A DNA stretch of 64,000 nucleotides from Solicola gregarius (lineage in GTDB: Bacteria > Actinomycetota > Actinomycetes > Propionibacteriales > Nocardioidaceae): contig NZ_CP094970.1 of the NCBI RefSeq assembly GCF_025790165.1, positions 4,464,001 through 4,528,000 of the forward strand. The letters run 5' to 3'. Below, piece by piece: positions 17,360 through 25,677 of this stretch; the first letter of the stretch is position 1, and each line of letters begins with the position of its first letter. A program made the position numbers and the translations under genes. The notes under the pieces are model-generated. The model was not told the origin of the DNA. It saw only the letters and a list, made by a program, of their open reading frames with translations, and did not search any database.

Positions 17360-17911
17360 ATGTCATTGCCCACACCCACGCTGCCCTCGGCTCGCCTTCG
17401 GCTGCGCCCCTTCGACGACACGGATGCGAGCGACCTCTTCGCGCTGCAGAGCAACCCGTACGTACTGCGTTACTGGGACGCGCCGCCGTGGAGCGAACCC
17501 CAGCGATCCGAACGGTTCATCGCGGCTTGCCGCCAGATGGCAGCGGACGGCACCGGTGCCAGGCTGGCCGTGGATCATGTCTCCGACGGGGCGTTCATCG
17601 GCTGGTGCAGCCTGAGCAACTGGAATCCGGACTACCGAAGCGCTTCACTGGGCTACTGCTTCGACGACGCGGTGTGGGGCAAGGGCTATGCGACGGAAGC
17701 CGGGCACGCGTTGCTGCGGTGGGCATTCGACACGATCGACCTGAACCGTGTCCACGCCGCGACCGACACGCGCAACCTCGCATGCGCCCGCGTGCTGGAG
17801 AAGCTCGGTTTCCTGCGTGAGGGAACGCTGCGCGAAGACTGCGTCGTCAACGGTGACGTCTCTGACTCGTGGGTATACGGGCTGCTCAAGCGGGAGTGGA
17901 GGCCGCTTTAA
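17360..17911 (+). CDS. GNAT acetyltransferase, RimJ/RimL type
   Basis: A 183-residue GNAT protein. ARLRLRPFDDTDASDLFALQSNPYVLRYWDAPPW is the RimJ/RimL N-terminus; ASLGYCFDDAVWGKGYATEAGHALLRWAF contains the acetyl-CoA pyrophosphate loop (W-G-K-G-Y-A); VHAATDTRNLACARVLEKLGFLREGTLRED is the conserved end. It transfers acetyl from acetyl-CoA to a protein N-terminus, antibiotic or small amine; the acceptor is not predictable. ATG 17360 is chosen over 17318 because homology starts at SLPTPTLPSARL. Confidence 0.87.
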   Translation: MSLPTPTLPSARLRLRPFDDTDASDLFALQSNPYVLRYWDAPPWSEPQRSERFIAACRQMAADGTGARLAVDHVSDGAFIGWCSLSNWNPDYRSASLGYCFDDAVWGKGYATEAGHALLRWAFDTIDLNRVHAATDTRNLACARVLEKLGFLREGTLREDCVVNGDVSDSWVYGLLKREWRPL

Positions 17912-17914
17912 GGG

Positions 17915-17944
17915 TTGGAAGGTTTGTGCACGGGCCTGTAGCGT
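17915..17944 (+). promoter_or_regulatory. Promoter of the leader peptide and rox operon
   Basis: TTGGAA (17915-17920) and TAGCGT (17939-17944) are 18 bases apart. Transcription would start near 17951 and leave a 5' region of about 140 bases before the rox start, containing a leader ORF and a hairpin. No clear rifamycin-associated element of the kind described in Streptomyces was found. Confidence 0.5.
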
Positions 17945-17981
17945 GCGGTTGACCGTGACATCGCCCGAGGAGGTGAGCCCC

Positions 17982-18035
17982 ATGAACGCAGTATCGATGT
18001 GGGTGCTCCCCCGCTTGTCATGGTCGGGCGGCTGA
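17982..18035 (+). CDS. Leader peptide of the rox operon (17 residues)
   Basis: A short ORF, MNAVSMWVLPRLSWSGG, starts with ATG 17982 after a strong ribosome-binding site (GAGGAGGTG, 17967-17975) and ends 54 bases before the monooxygenase ATG. Translation is well supported by the ribosome-binding site, better than for the enzyme itself. Its position between promoter and hairpin suggests a regulatory leader; this is inference. It contains two Trp codons and two Leu-Pro/Arg-Leu steps but no clear stalling motif that I recognise. Confidence 0.5.
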   Translation: MNAVSMWVLPRLSWSGG

Positions 18036-19615
<1,580 letters not shown>

Positions 19616-19616
<1 letters not shown>

Positions 19617-20554
19617 TGGTCATGCGGGTGTTCATAGCGGGCGGTACGGGCGTTGTCGGTCGCAGACTGGTGCCACAGCTGGTGGCGAGAGGCCACCAGG
19701 TGACGGCCACGACCACGAGTCCGGACAAGCTGAACCTGCTGGAGCGGCTCGGCGCCGACGGCGTCGTCATGGACGGCCTCGATGCGATGTCGGTCCGCCG
19801 GGCTGTGGCCGGGGCCCGCCCGGACACGATCGTTCACCAGATGACGGCGATCTCGGTCGCGCACGCCGGCAAGGCCGACCTGAAGCACATGGACCGCTGG
19901 TTCGCGCCGACCGTTCGCCTGCGCACCGAGGGAATGGACAACCTCCTCGCTGCTGCCGAGGCGGCCGGCGTACCCCACATCGTCGCGCAGAGCTACGCCA
20001 ACTGGAACGGGATACGAAAGGGCGGGTGGGTCAAGACCGAGGACGACCCGCTCGACCCGATGGAGGGTACGGCCGCACAGGAGGGTATGGCCGCTGTGCG
20101 GTACGTCGACGACATGACCGTCAAGGCGGGCGGAGCCGCCCTGCGTTTCGGCGGTCTCTACGGGCCGGGAGCCACCGACGATCAGGTCGAGTTGATCCGC
20201 AAGCGGCAGTTCCCGCTCGTCGGTGGCGGCACAGGGTACAGCTCGTGGGTTCATCTCGACGACGCAGCGAGCGCAACCGTACTTGCCGTCGAGCAACAGT
20301 CGACCGGCGTCTTCAACATCGTCGACGACGAACCCGCCCCAGCCAGCGAGTGGCTCCCCTACCTCGCACTGTGCGCCGGCGCCAAGCCCCCGATGCGATT
20401 CCCGAAGTGGTTGGCGCGGATGCTCGCGGGCGAGGTCGCCGTGCTGATGATGACCGAAGGTCGCGGCTTCTCCAACGCCAAGGCCAAGCGTGAGCTCGGC
20501 TGGGAGCTCCGCTACCCGTCGTGGCGGGAGGGGTTCAAGGCCGACCTCACCTGA
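19616..20554 (+). CDS. NAD(P)-dependent epimerase/dehydratase-like protein
   Basis: A 312-residue extended short-chain dehydrogenase. RVFIAGGTGVVGRRLVPQLVARGHQV is the NAD(P)-binding G-x-x-G-x-x-G; the catalytic Y-x-x-x-K is not obvious (the region reads AQSYANWNGIRKGG), so classical epimerase chemistry is uncertain. The C-terminal part (GYSSWVHLDDAASATVLAVE, then FNIVDDEPAPASEWLPYLA) is typical of this family. ATG 19616 overlaps the rox stop (TGATG), implying translational coupling; ATG 19622 is an alternative start. The coupling suggests a shared physiological role with the monooxygenase. Confidence 0.82.
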
Positions 20555-20560
20555 ACCCCT

Positions 20561-20587
20561 CGGCCCGGGGCCACGACCCGGGTGCCG
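20561..20587. terminator. Hairpin between convergent genes
   Basis: CGGCCCGGG (20561-20569) and CCCGGGTGCCG (20577-20587) form a GC-rich stem with one bulged T. It lies between the stop codons of the epimerase-like gene (20554) and the convergent VOC gene (20591), and could end transcription from both sides. Confidence 0.5.
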
Positions 20588-20590
20588 CCG

Positions 20591-20965
20591 CTACGGGTAG
20601 ACGATCTGCTGGACGGCCCAGCCATTGCCGTCCGGGTCCGAGAAGAACACGAAGCGGCCCCATGGAAAGTCGTGGACGTCGCTGACGTCGACGCCGCGTC
20701 CGGCGAGTTCGGCATGGGCCGCCTCGATGTCGGTGACGACGAGCTGCATGCCCTGGACTGACCCCGGCTCGACCGGATTCTCGCTCAGGCCGGTGCCGAT
20801 CGAGATCGAGCATGCGGAGCCGGGCGGCGTCAGCTGTACGAATCGGATGCCACCGCCCACGTCGTGGTCGTGGTCGGCGTTGAATCCGGCGTGCTCGGTG
20901 TAGAACGTCTTCGCCCGATCGACATCGGAGACCGGTACGTTGACGAGCTGAAGCTCGAAGTTCAT
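20591..20965 (-). CDS. VOC family protein
   Basis: A 124-residue single-module VOC protein: FELQLVNVPVSDVDRAKTFYTEHAGFNADHD, FVQLTPPGSACSISIG, MQLVVTDIEAAHAELAGRGVDVSDVHDFPWGRFVFFSDPDGNGWAVQQI. His/Asp and the C-terminal Glu-equivalent positions are partly replaced (GNGWAVQQ). It is annotated as glyoxalase-like in many genomes without known substrate. It is convergent with the epimerase-like gene. Confidence 0.85.
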   Translation of the reverse strand: MNFELQLVNVPVSDVDRAKTFYTEHAGFNADHDHDVGGGIRFVQLTPPGSACSISIGTGLSENPVEPGSVQGMQLVVTDIEAAHAELAGRGVDVSDVHDFPWGRFVFFSDPDGNGWAVQQIVYP

Positions 20966-21051
20966 CGCAGAACCCTTTCGGTTGTCATGCTCCAGAGACT
21001 ATGGCCGGATCCGGACGGAGAGTGTCCTAAACCGATTTCTTGATCTCGTCG

Positions 21052-21531
21052 CTACAGCCGCCGGTACATGACGTGCAGACCGACCCGGCCGTGCCGGGCG
21101 TGCTCGTACGCCTCAGGGACCGTCCCGATGATCTCGAAGCCGAGGTCTTGCCACAGATGGACGGCGGCATCGTTCGTCTCGACCACCGCGTTGAACTGCA
21201 TCGCTGCATAGCCAAGCTCACGCGCCCACCCGACGACGTACTCACCGAGCGCCCGTCCCACTCCCCTGCCCCGAGCAGCGGAACCGACCATGAAGCTCGC
21301 CGTGGCAACGTGCGCACCGGGCCCCGGACGGTTCGCGCCCATGCCGGCCGAACCGAGGACCGCACCGTCCTCCTCGGCCACGACGACGTGGTCGGGCGAG
21401 GTCCACACGTCCTTCGCCTGCTCCGATGTCCAGTTCGGGTCGTACGGGTAGGTCTCCTGGGCAGCCGTGATCTCCCGAAAGATCGGCCAGAAGGAGTCCC
21501 AGTCGGCGTCGTCATAGTCGCGGATGTGCAC
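21052..21531 (-). CDS. GNAT-family N-acetyltransferase
   Basis: A 159-residue GNAT protein: HIRDYDDADWDSFWPIFREITAAQETYPYD, VVVAEEDGAVLGSAGMGAN, ATASFMVGSAARGRGVGRALGEYVVGWAREL (acetyl-CoA loop R-G-R-G-V-G) and VVETNDAAVHLWQDLGFEIIGTVPEAYEHARHG. The pattern is close to phosphinothricin acetyltransferase-like and YhhY-like proteins; acceptor unknown. GTG 21531 is chosen because TACCGT lies 6 bases upstream (minus strand). It lies 33 bases behind the alarmone synthetase gene. Confidence 0.83.
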   Translation of the reverse strand: MHIRDYDDADWDSFWPIFREITAAQETYPYDPNWTSEQAKDVWTSPDHVVVAEEDGAVLGSAGMGANRPGPGAHVATASFMVGSAARGRGVGRALGEYVVGWARELGYAAMQFNAVVETNDAAVHLWQDLGFEIIGTVPEAYEHARHGRVGLHVMYRRL

Positions 21532-21563
21532 AGCGGAACGGTAGCCCAGCGCGACGTGGCGAA

Positions 21564-22298
21564 CTACCGAGTTCGGTCGATCCTCCACGCCGCGAGCGTC
21601 TCGAGTACGTCGCGCGGTACCGGCTGCGGCTGCGCATCATCCGTACGGTGTGCATCGTCCTCGACGGAGACGTCGAGCTCGGTAACGGCATCGTGCAGGC
21701 GCTCCATCTTCACGTCGAGCTCGTGAGCGGTCGCCGCCGCCGCCCGCAGCTCCGCAAGGATCGACTCGGGCACCTCTCGGTCGTACTTGTAGAAGATCTT
21801 GTGCTCGAGGCTTGCCCAGAAGTCCATCGCAATCGTGCGGATCTGGATCTCGACGAACACGTTCTCGACCCGGTCGGACATGAACACGGGGATCTCGACG
21901 ATCACGTGCAGGCTCTTGTAGCCATTCGGCTTCGGGTGCGCGATGTAGTCCTTGACGTCGACGACGTTAACGTCGCGCTGCCGGGTGAGCATGTCGCTGA
22001 TCTCGTACGCGTCGGAGATGAAGCTGCACGTGATACGTACGCCGGCGATGTCGAGCAGCGTCTTGCGGATGCCGTCGAAGGTGACCGGCGCCTCCTTGCG
22101 GATCGCCTTGCGCACGATGCTCTCGGGGCTCTTCAACCGCGAGGTCACATGCTCGATCGGGTTGTACTCGTGAGCGTACCCGAACTCGTCCTTGAGGATG
22201 TTGATCTTCGTCGTCACCTCGTCGAGCCCGAACTTGTACGCCATCATGAAACGGGTGAACTCGCTACGGAGTTCGCTGATGCCGACCAGATCGTTCAC
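21564..22298 (-). CDS. Small alarmone synthetase (RelA/SpoT synthetase domain only)
   Basis: A 244-residue protein with the ppGpp synthetase domain and no HD hydrolase domain, TGS or ACT. Key segments are SRLKSPESIVRKAIRK, LDIAGVRITCSFISDAYEISDML, DYIAHPKPNGYKSLHVIVEIP and VFVEIQIRTIAMDFWASLEHKIFYKY, which carry the catalytic Asp/Glu and the nucleotide-binding Lys/Tyr. It should make (p)ppGpp or pGpp from ATP and guanine nucleotides, as RelQ/RelP proteins do. GTG 22298 is preferred (CAGACT 7 bases upstream); the longer upstream frame adds only basic filler. Confidence 0.9.
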   Translation of the reverse strand: MNDLVGISELRSEFTRFMMAYKFGLDEVTTKINILKDEFGYAHEYNPIEHVTSRLKSPESIVRKAIRKEAPVTFDGIRKTLLDIAGVRITCSFISDAYEISDMLTRQRDVNVVDVKDYIAHPKPNGYKSLHVIVEIPVFMSDRVENVFVEIQIRTIAMDFWASLEHKIFYKYDREVPESILAELRAAAATAHELDVKMERLHDAVTELDVSVEDDAHRTDDAQPQPVPRDVLETLAAWRIDRTR

Positions 22299-22365
22299 GC
22301 CTCCGAGTCTGCCAGGCCACTCCACACCCCGCCGACGGGTTGGCCCCATCCGCTAACGTTCAACT

Positions 22366-23358
22366 GTGGGAAACCCAGGGGGGCTTGTTCGTTCATCCAC
22401 GCCACACCGCACGCGAGCGATCGCGTGCACGGCGTACGTCGCCGTGTTGGTCGCGTGGGTCTATCTCATCGGCGTACCGACCGACGCGGTGCAGATCTTC
22501 GCGTGGCTCTGGTTGGCGACGATCGCGTGGAACATCGACGCACCGTGGCGGTCGCATCTGCAGTTCGTGAAGGACTGGTGGATACCGCTCGTCATCTTGC
22601 TGCTCTACCTGTACAGCAGGGGGCTCTCGGACGACCTCCGGACCGTCGTACACATCACCGAGCCGATCAAGTTCGACGAGTGGATCGGCGGCGGCACCAC
22701 GCCGACCGAGCACCTCCAGTCGGCGCTGTGCGGCAACCCGTGCACGTTCGCGGTCGATCCGCATTGGTACGACGTCGCGCTCACCGCCGTGTACTACTCG
22801 CACTTCCTCGTCGCTCCGGCGATCGCGGTCGTGCTCTGGATACACAGCCGAGCGGCCTGGCTGCCGTTCATGCGGCGTTACATCGCGATCAACCTCGGCG
22901 CGCTGGTCGTCTACGTCGCCTACCCGATGGCGCCGCCATGGATGGCGTCGGAGCAGGGATACCTCTCGTCGTCCACACCCCGGCTCACCGGCCACGGGTG
23001 GTCCGACATCGGGATGGACGGCTTCCACTTCGCGCTGGCCAGCATCGGCAACCCGGTGGCGGCCATGCCCTCGTTGCATGCCGGACTCGCGGCGATGGTC
23101 GCGTTCTACGGCGTGCTCCGGCTGCGCAGCCGATGGCGGTGGTTGCTGCTGCTCTACCCGGCCGCGATGTCGTTCATGCTCGTCTACTACGCGGAGCACT
23201 ACGTCATCGACGTGCTCGCCGGCTACGTACTCGCGGGTGTCGTGCTCGCCGCCTGTTCCGGGTGGGAGCGACGCCGTACGCGACCGGAACCCGTCGACGA
23301 GAAGGAGCGAGTGCGGGTCGGCGCGCAGCGTACGCCCATGGAGCTGGAGGACTCGTGA
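22366..23358 (+). CDS. PAP2-superfamily integral membrane enzyme
   Basis: A 330-residue protein with about six transmembrane segments (for example AYVAVLVAWVYLIGV, WIPLVILLLYLYS, FLVAPAIAVVLWI, INLGALVVYVAY, WLLLLYPAAMSFML, VLAGYVLAGVVLAA). PAP2 motif 2 is AMPSLHAG and motif 3 is YYAEHYVIDVLAGY; motif 1 (K-x6-RP) is not evident, as in the inositolphosphotransferase/AUR1-like PAP2_3 group. It likely handles a phospholipid or polyprenyl phosphate at the membrane. GTG 22366 has TAACGT 6 bases upstream. Its stop overlaps the start of the following methyltransferase. Confidence 0.83.
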   Translation: MGNPGGLVRSSTPHRTRAIACTAYVAVLVAWVYLIGVPTDAVQIFAWLWLATIAWNIDAPWRSHLQFVKDWWIPLVILLLYLYSRGLSDDLRTVVHITEPIKFDEWIGGGTTPTEHLQSALCGNPCTFAVDPHWYDVALTAVYYSHFLVAPAIAVVLWIHSRAAWLPFMRRYIAINLGALVVYVAYPMAPPWMASEQGYLSSSTPRLTGHGWSDIGMDGFHFALASIGNPVAAMPSLHAGLAAMVAFYGVLRLRSRWRWLLLLYPAAMSFMLVYYAEHYVIDVLAGYVLAGVVLAACSGWERRRTRPEPVDEKERVRVGAQRTPMELEDS

Positions 23359-24014
23359 CCTCGAGCGACCCCGATGCATTCGCCCGAAGGCTCGCCGCCG
23401 AGTCGACCGCCGACGGACCGGCGGGCTGGTTCGAACGGCTGTACGTCGCGGCCGAGGACGGTCGAACGCAAGTGCCGTGGGACCGAGGGGCGCCGCATCC
23501 GCTGCTGACCGAGTGGGCGGATCACAACGCGCTTGCCGGCCCGGGGCGGGCAATGGTCGTGGGGTCGGGTCCTGGGTCCGATTCGGAGTTCGTCGCGAGC
23601 CTCGGTTTCGACACGGTTGCGTTCGATGTGTCGCCCACGGCGATCGACGCGGCCCGGCGACGTCATCCGGATTCCGAGGTCGACTATGCCGCCGCGGACC
23701 TGCTCGACCTGCCGACACCGTGGCTCGATGGCTTCGACCTCGTCGTCGAGAGCATGACCGTGCAGTCCATGCCCGTCGACTTCCATGCGGCCGCGATCGA
23801 CGCGGTCGCGGGGCTCGTCGCTCTCGGGGGTCGGCTGCTCGTGATCGCTTCCGCCCGTGAGGAGTCGGAGCCCGCGGACGGCCCGCCGTGGCCGCTCACC
23901 CGTGCGGAGGTCGAGCGGTTCGCCGATGGTCCCTTGAGCGCCGAGCAGACGGAACTGCATCCGGTTCCGCAGAATCCCAGTGCGCACCGGTGGCTCGCGG
24001 TCTTCCGTCGCTGA
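23355..24014 (+). CDS. SAM-dependent methyltransferase coupled to the PAP2 gene
   Basis: A 219-residue class I methyltransferase: RAMVVGSGPGSDSEFVASLGFDTVAFDVSPTAIDAARRRHPDSEVDYAAADLLDLP gives motif I and the strand-2 acid, and LDGFDLVVESMTVQSMPVDFH the motif II region. It resembles thiopurine methyltransferase-like enzymes. The start is GTG 23355 in a GTGA overlap with the PAP2 stop codon, with GGAGG 6 bases upstream, so the two proteins are translated together. The long upstream open frame is a shadow of the PAP2 gene and others. Substrate unknown. Confidence 0.82.
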   Translation: MTSSDPDAFARRLAAESTADGPAGWFERLYVAAEDGRTQVPWDRGAPHPLLTEWADHNALAGPGRAMVVGSGPGSDSEFVASLGFDTVAFDVSPTAIDAARRRHPDSEVDYAAADLLDLPTPWLDGFDLVVESMTVQSMPVDFHAAAIDAVAGLVALGGRLLVIASAREESEPADGPPWPLTRAEVERFADGPLSAEQTELHPVPQNPSAHRWLAVFRR

Positions 24015-24023
24015 CCGCCCTCG

Positions 24024-24443
24024 TCACGCTTCGTCGGCCGTCAGCTCTACAAGCGCTCGCTCGGCCGCACGGCGTACGCGCGCGACGCGGTCATCCCTGA
24101 GCACGACCATTGCGTCGAAGGCGTCGGCGACGCGGTGTCTGGCGACGACCTTGGCGGCCATCTCACGCACGCGCCATGCGTCGTCCTCGGTCGCGGTCAC
24201 TATCGAGGGAGTGGCACCGGCGTCGTACACGTGCAGCAACCCACGCACGGCCCACACCCGGGGCCAATAGCCGTTCGGGCCACCCTCGCGACCGGCGAGG
24301 ACTCCCTCGGCGGCGGGGCCGGCCAGCGCACGTACGAGGTCGGCGTCGACCTCGGCGCGGTCGAGGATCGCCACGCAGCCGGCCACGACTGCGTCGGGGC
24401 CCCGGAGTCGGCATTCGGCGAGGATGCTCTGCCGCGGCGTCAT
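24024..24443 (-). CDS. HEAT-repeat-like small protein
   Basis: A 139-residue, mostly helical protein: PRQSILAECRLRGPDAVVAGCVAILDRAEVDADLVRALAG, then WPRVWAVRGLLHVYDAGATPSIVTATEDDAWRVREMAAKVVARHRVADAFDAMVVLRDDRVARVRRAAERAL. The pattern of W-R-V-R-E-M-A-A and V-A-R-V-R-R-A-A helices is that of HEAT repeats, which mediate protein contacts. The frame is open upstream to 24719, but the extension crosses a strong hairpin and has no family pattern. The start at ATG 24443 is the simplest choice and not certain. Confidence 0.68.
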   Translation of the reverse strand: MTPRQSILAECRLRGPDAVVAGCVAILDRAEVDADLVRALAGPAAEGVLAGREGGPNGYWPRVWAVRGLLHVYDAGATPSIVTATEDDAWRVREMAAKVVARHRVADAFDAMVVLRDDRVARVRRAAERALVELTADEA

Positions 24444-24484
24444 GCCCCACGTACGTGCCAAGGAGCCACTCCGGCCGGTCGATA

Positions 24485-24666
24485 GAATAGGAGAGGCCCG
24501 GCGAAGTATGAGTTCGCCGGGCCTCACATCGATCACCGCGTGACGTCGGCGATCACCCGGATCTCCCTCCCCGACCACCAGCCTCGTCACCCGCTGGTCC
24601 CGACGGTCGCCCGTCGGCATAGCCAAGAACTTCGATCCTTCGACGCTCTTCCGAAGAAGTGCGTAG
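24485..24666 (-). ncRNA. Candidate structured small RNA
   Basis: On the minus strand a promoter-like pair TTGCGG (24700-24695) and TACAAC (24677-24672), 17 bases apart, would start a transcript near 24665. That transcript would contain CTTC-TTCG-GAAG (24659-24648, UUCG tetraloop), GACGG-GCGA-CCGTC (24615-24602, GNRA tetraloop), ACCAGC/GCTGGT (24598-24577) and a final 13-bp perfect stem (24525-24493) followed by TCCTATTCTATC. No ORF with a ribosome-binding site fits. Promoter, tetraloops and terminator together suggest an RNA gene of about 170 bases; I do not recognise a known family. Confidence 0.35.
24493..24525 (-). terminator. Strong 13-bp hairpin with heptaloop
   Basis: GAGGCCCGGCGAA (24493-24505) and TTCGCCGGGCCTC (24513-24525) are exact complements around GTATGAG. 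Read on the minus strand the stem is followed by a T-rich stretch, as expected of a terminator for leftward transcription. It lies 50 bases upstream of the HEAT-like gene. Confidence 0.65.
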
Positions 24667-24730
24667 GGACTGTTGTATCGCTCACATCCCAACACCGCAA
24701 GGGTTCCCCGAAGATTCATCCGAACTTTCT

Positions 24731-24810
24731 TGCGTCCACATCGTTACCCACAGCTTTCGGGGCGGTTGTCCACCACACGGGCACCACGGTGCACAGGGCC
24801 TGTGGATTAA
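24731..24810. other. Cluster of DnaA-box-like sequences
   Basis: Four sequences near the 9-mers TTATCCACA/TTGTCCACA fall within 80 bases: GCGTCCACA (24732-24740), TTACCCACA (24744-24752), TTGTCCACC (24766-24774) and, on the other strand, TAATCCACA (24809-24801). Each differs from a DnaA box at one or two positions. No dnaA, dnaN or AT-rich unwinding element is near, so this is not oriC. It could be a DnaA-titrating cluster or chance. Confidence 0.3.
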
Positions 24811-24860
24811 CGCGCGTGTCGCTGCCCGCTCTGGGCGCCCCGATGTCTTCTAATGGACGT

Positions 24861-24889
24861 GGCCCTGCGCGGTATGAGTGCGCAGGGCC
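24861..24889 (-). terminator. Terminator of the small membrane protein pair
   Basis: GGCCCTGCGC (24861-24870) and GCGCAGGGCC (24880-24889) form a perfect 10-bp stem 8 bases behind the stop codon of the minus-strand gene at 24898. The loop again contains GTATGAG, identical to the hairpin at 24493. Apart from these elements the 454-base gap 24444-24897 contains the candidate RNA and DnaA-like boxes only. Confidence 0.65.
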
Positions 24890-24897
24890 CACACAGC

Positions 24898-25284
24898 TCA
24901 ACGCGTGCGCCGCAGCCACCACAGCCCGACGAACGGCAGCACGAGCGGTACGTAGCCGTACCCCTGGCCGAAGTCCGACCACACGGTGGCGTCCGGGAAC
25001 AGGTCCGGGTCGGCGAGGCTCAGCGTGCCGACGGCGAGCACCCCGACCAGCTCCACGACGATCGTCACGAGTGCGAGCCGCCGAGTCGAGTCGCGGCCGA
25101 GTCCCAACGCGATCGTCGCGACGATGTAGACGATTCCCGCGAACGCCGACAGCAGGTACGCGACGGGTGCCTCGTCGAAGCGGGTGGCGATCTGGACCAG
25201 CGAGCGAGCCGTCGCCGCGAGGGCGAACACCGCGTACACGGCGACGAGGACCCGACCGAATCCGTGCGACGTCGAGTCAGGCAT
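24898..25284 (-). CDS. Small integral membrane protein
   Basis: A 128-residue protein with about four hydrophobic segments: VLVAVYAVFALAATARSLV, VAYLLSAFAGIVYIVATIAL, LALVTIVVELVGVLAVGTL and YVPLVLPFVGLWWL. GYGYVPLVLPFVGLWWLRRTR at the C-terminus is a recurring actinobacterial pattern in unnamed membrane proteins. Function unknown. Its start overlaps the end of the upstream gene by 8 bases (25277-25284), so the two are translated as a pair. Confidence 0.75.
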   Translation of the reverse strand: MPDSTSHGFGRVLVAVYAVFALAATARSLVQIATRFDEAPVAYLLSAFAGIVYIVATIALGLGRDSTRRLALVTIVVELVGVLAVGTLSLADPDLFPDATVWSDFGQGYGYVPLVLPFVGLWWLRRTR

Positions 25285-25642
25285 AGCGCCCCGACCACAG
25301 GTCGAGCAGCCGCAGGCAGAGCACGGCGACCGTGACCATGCCGATCACCATCACCCCTGTCCCCCATCGGCTCTTGTCCGATACTCCCCACAGCACCGCG
25401 ACGATCGGCACGACCGCGACCGTCACGAGGTACGCGACGAAGGTGATCCCGTCGATCTCTCGCCCGGTCTGCGCGAGCGCGATGCACCCACCGACCAGCT
25501 GCGCGACCAGGAGCACCTCGAGCAGGGCCACCGCGTAGAACAGTGCGTTGTCGAACGACCGCTCACGTAGCGTCAGCAAGCCGGCGTACGCGCCGACGAC
25601 GAGCGCGAGCGCGCAGAGCCCGTACGCCGTCAGTTCCGTCAC
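25277..25642 (-). CDS. Small integral membrane protein, partner of the preceding gene
   Basis: A 121-residue protein with four predicted membrane segments: AYGLCALALVVGAYAGLLTL, ALFYAVALLEVLLVAQLVGGCI, ITFVAYLVTVAVVPIVAVLWG and TGVMVIGMVTVAVLCLRLLDLW. No family with known function is recognised; the neighbour arrangement of two short four-helix proteins is conserved-looking. GTG 25642 is chosen because TAGGCT lies 7 bases upstream on the minus strand. The longer frame upstream is basic filler. Confidence 0.75.
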   Translation of the reverse strand: MTELTAYGLCALALVVGAYAGLLTLRERSFDNALFYAVALLEVLLVAQLVGGCIALAQTGREIDGITFVAYLVTVAVVPIVAVLWGVSDKSRWGTGVMVIGMVTVAVLCLRLLDLWSGRYA

Positions 25643-25677
25643 GGCGCACAGCCTATGCAGTCGCGACCGGCTCCGCG

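Noticed and set aside
24731-24810. Origin of replication
   Set aside because: DnaA-like boxes are present but imperfect, and there is no dnaA, dnaN, parAB, rpmH or AT-rich unwinding region nearby.
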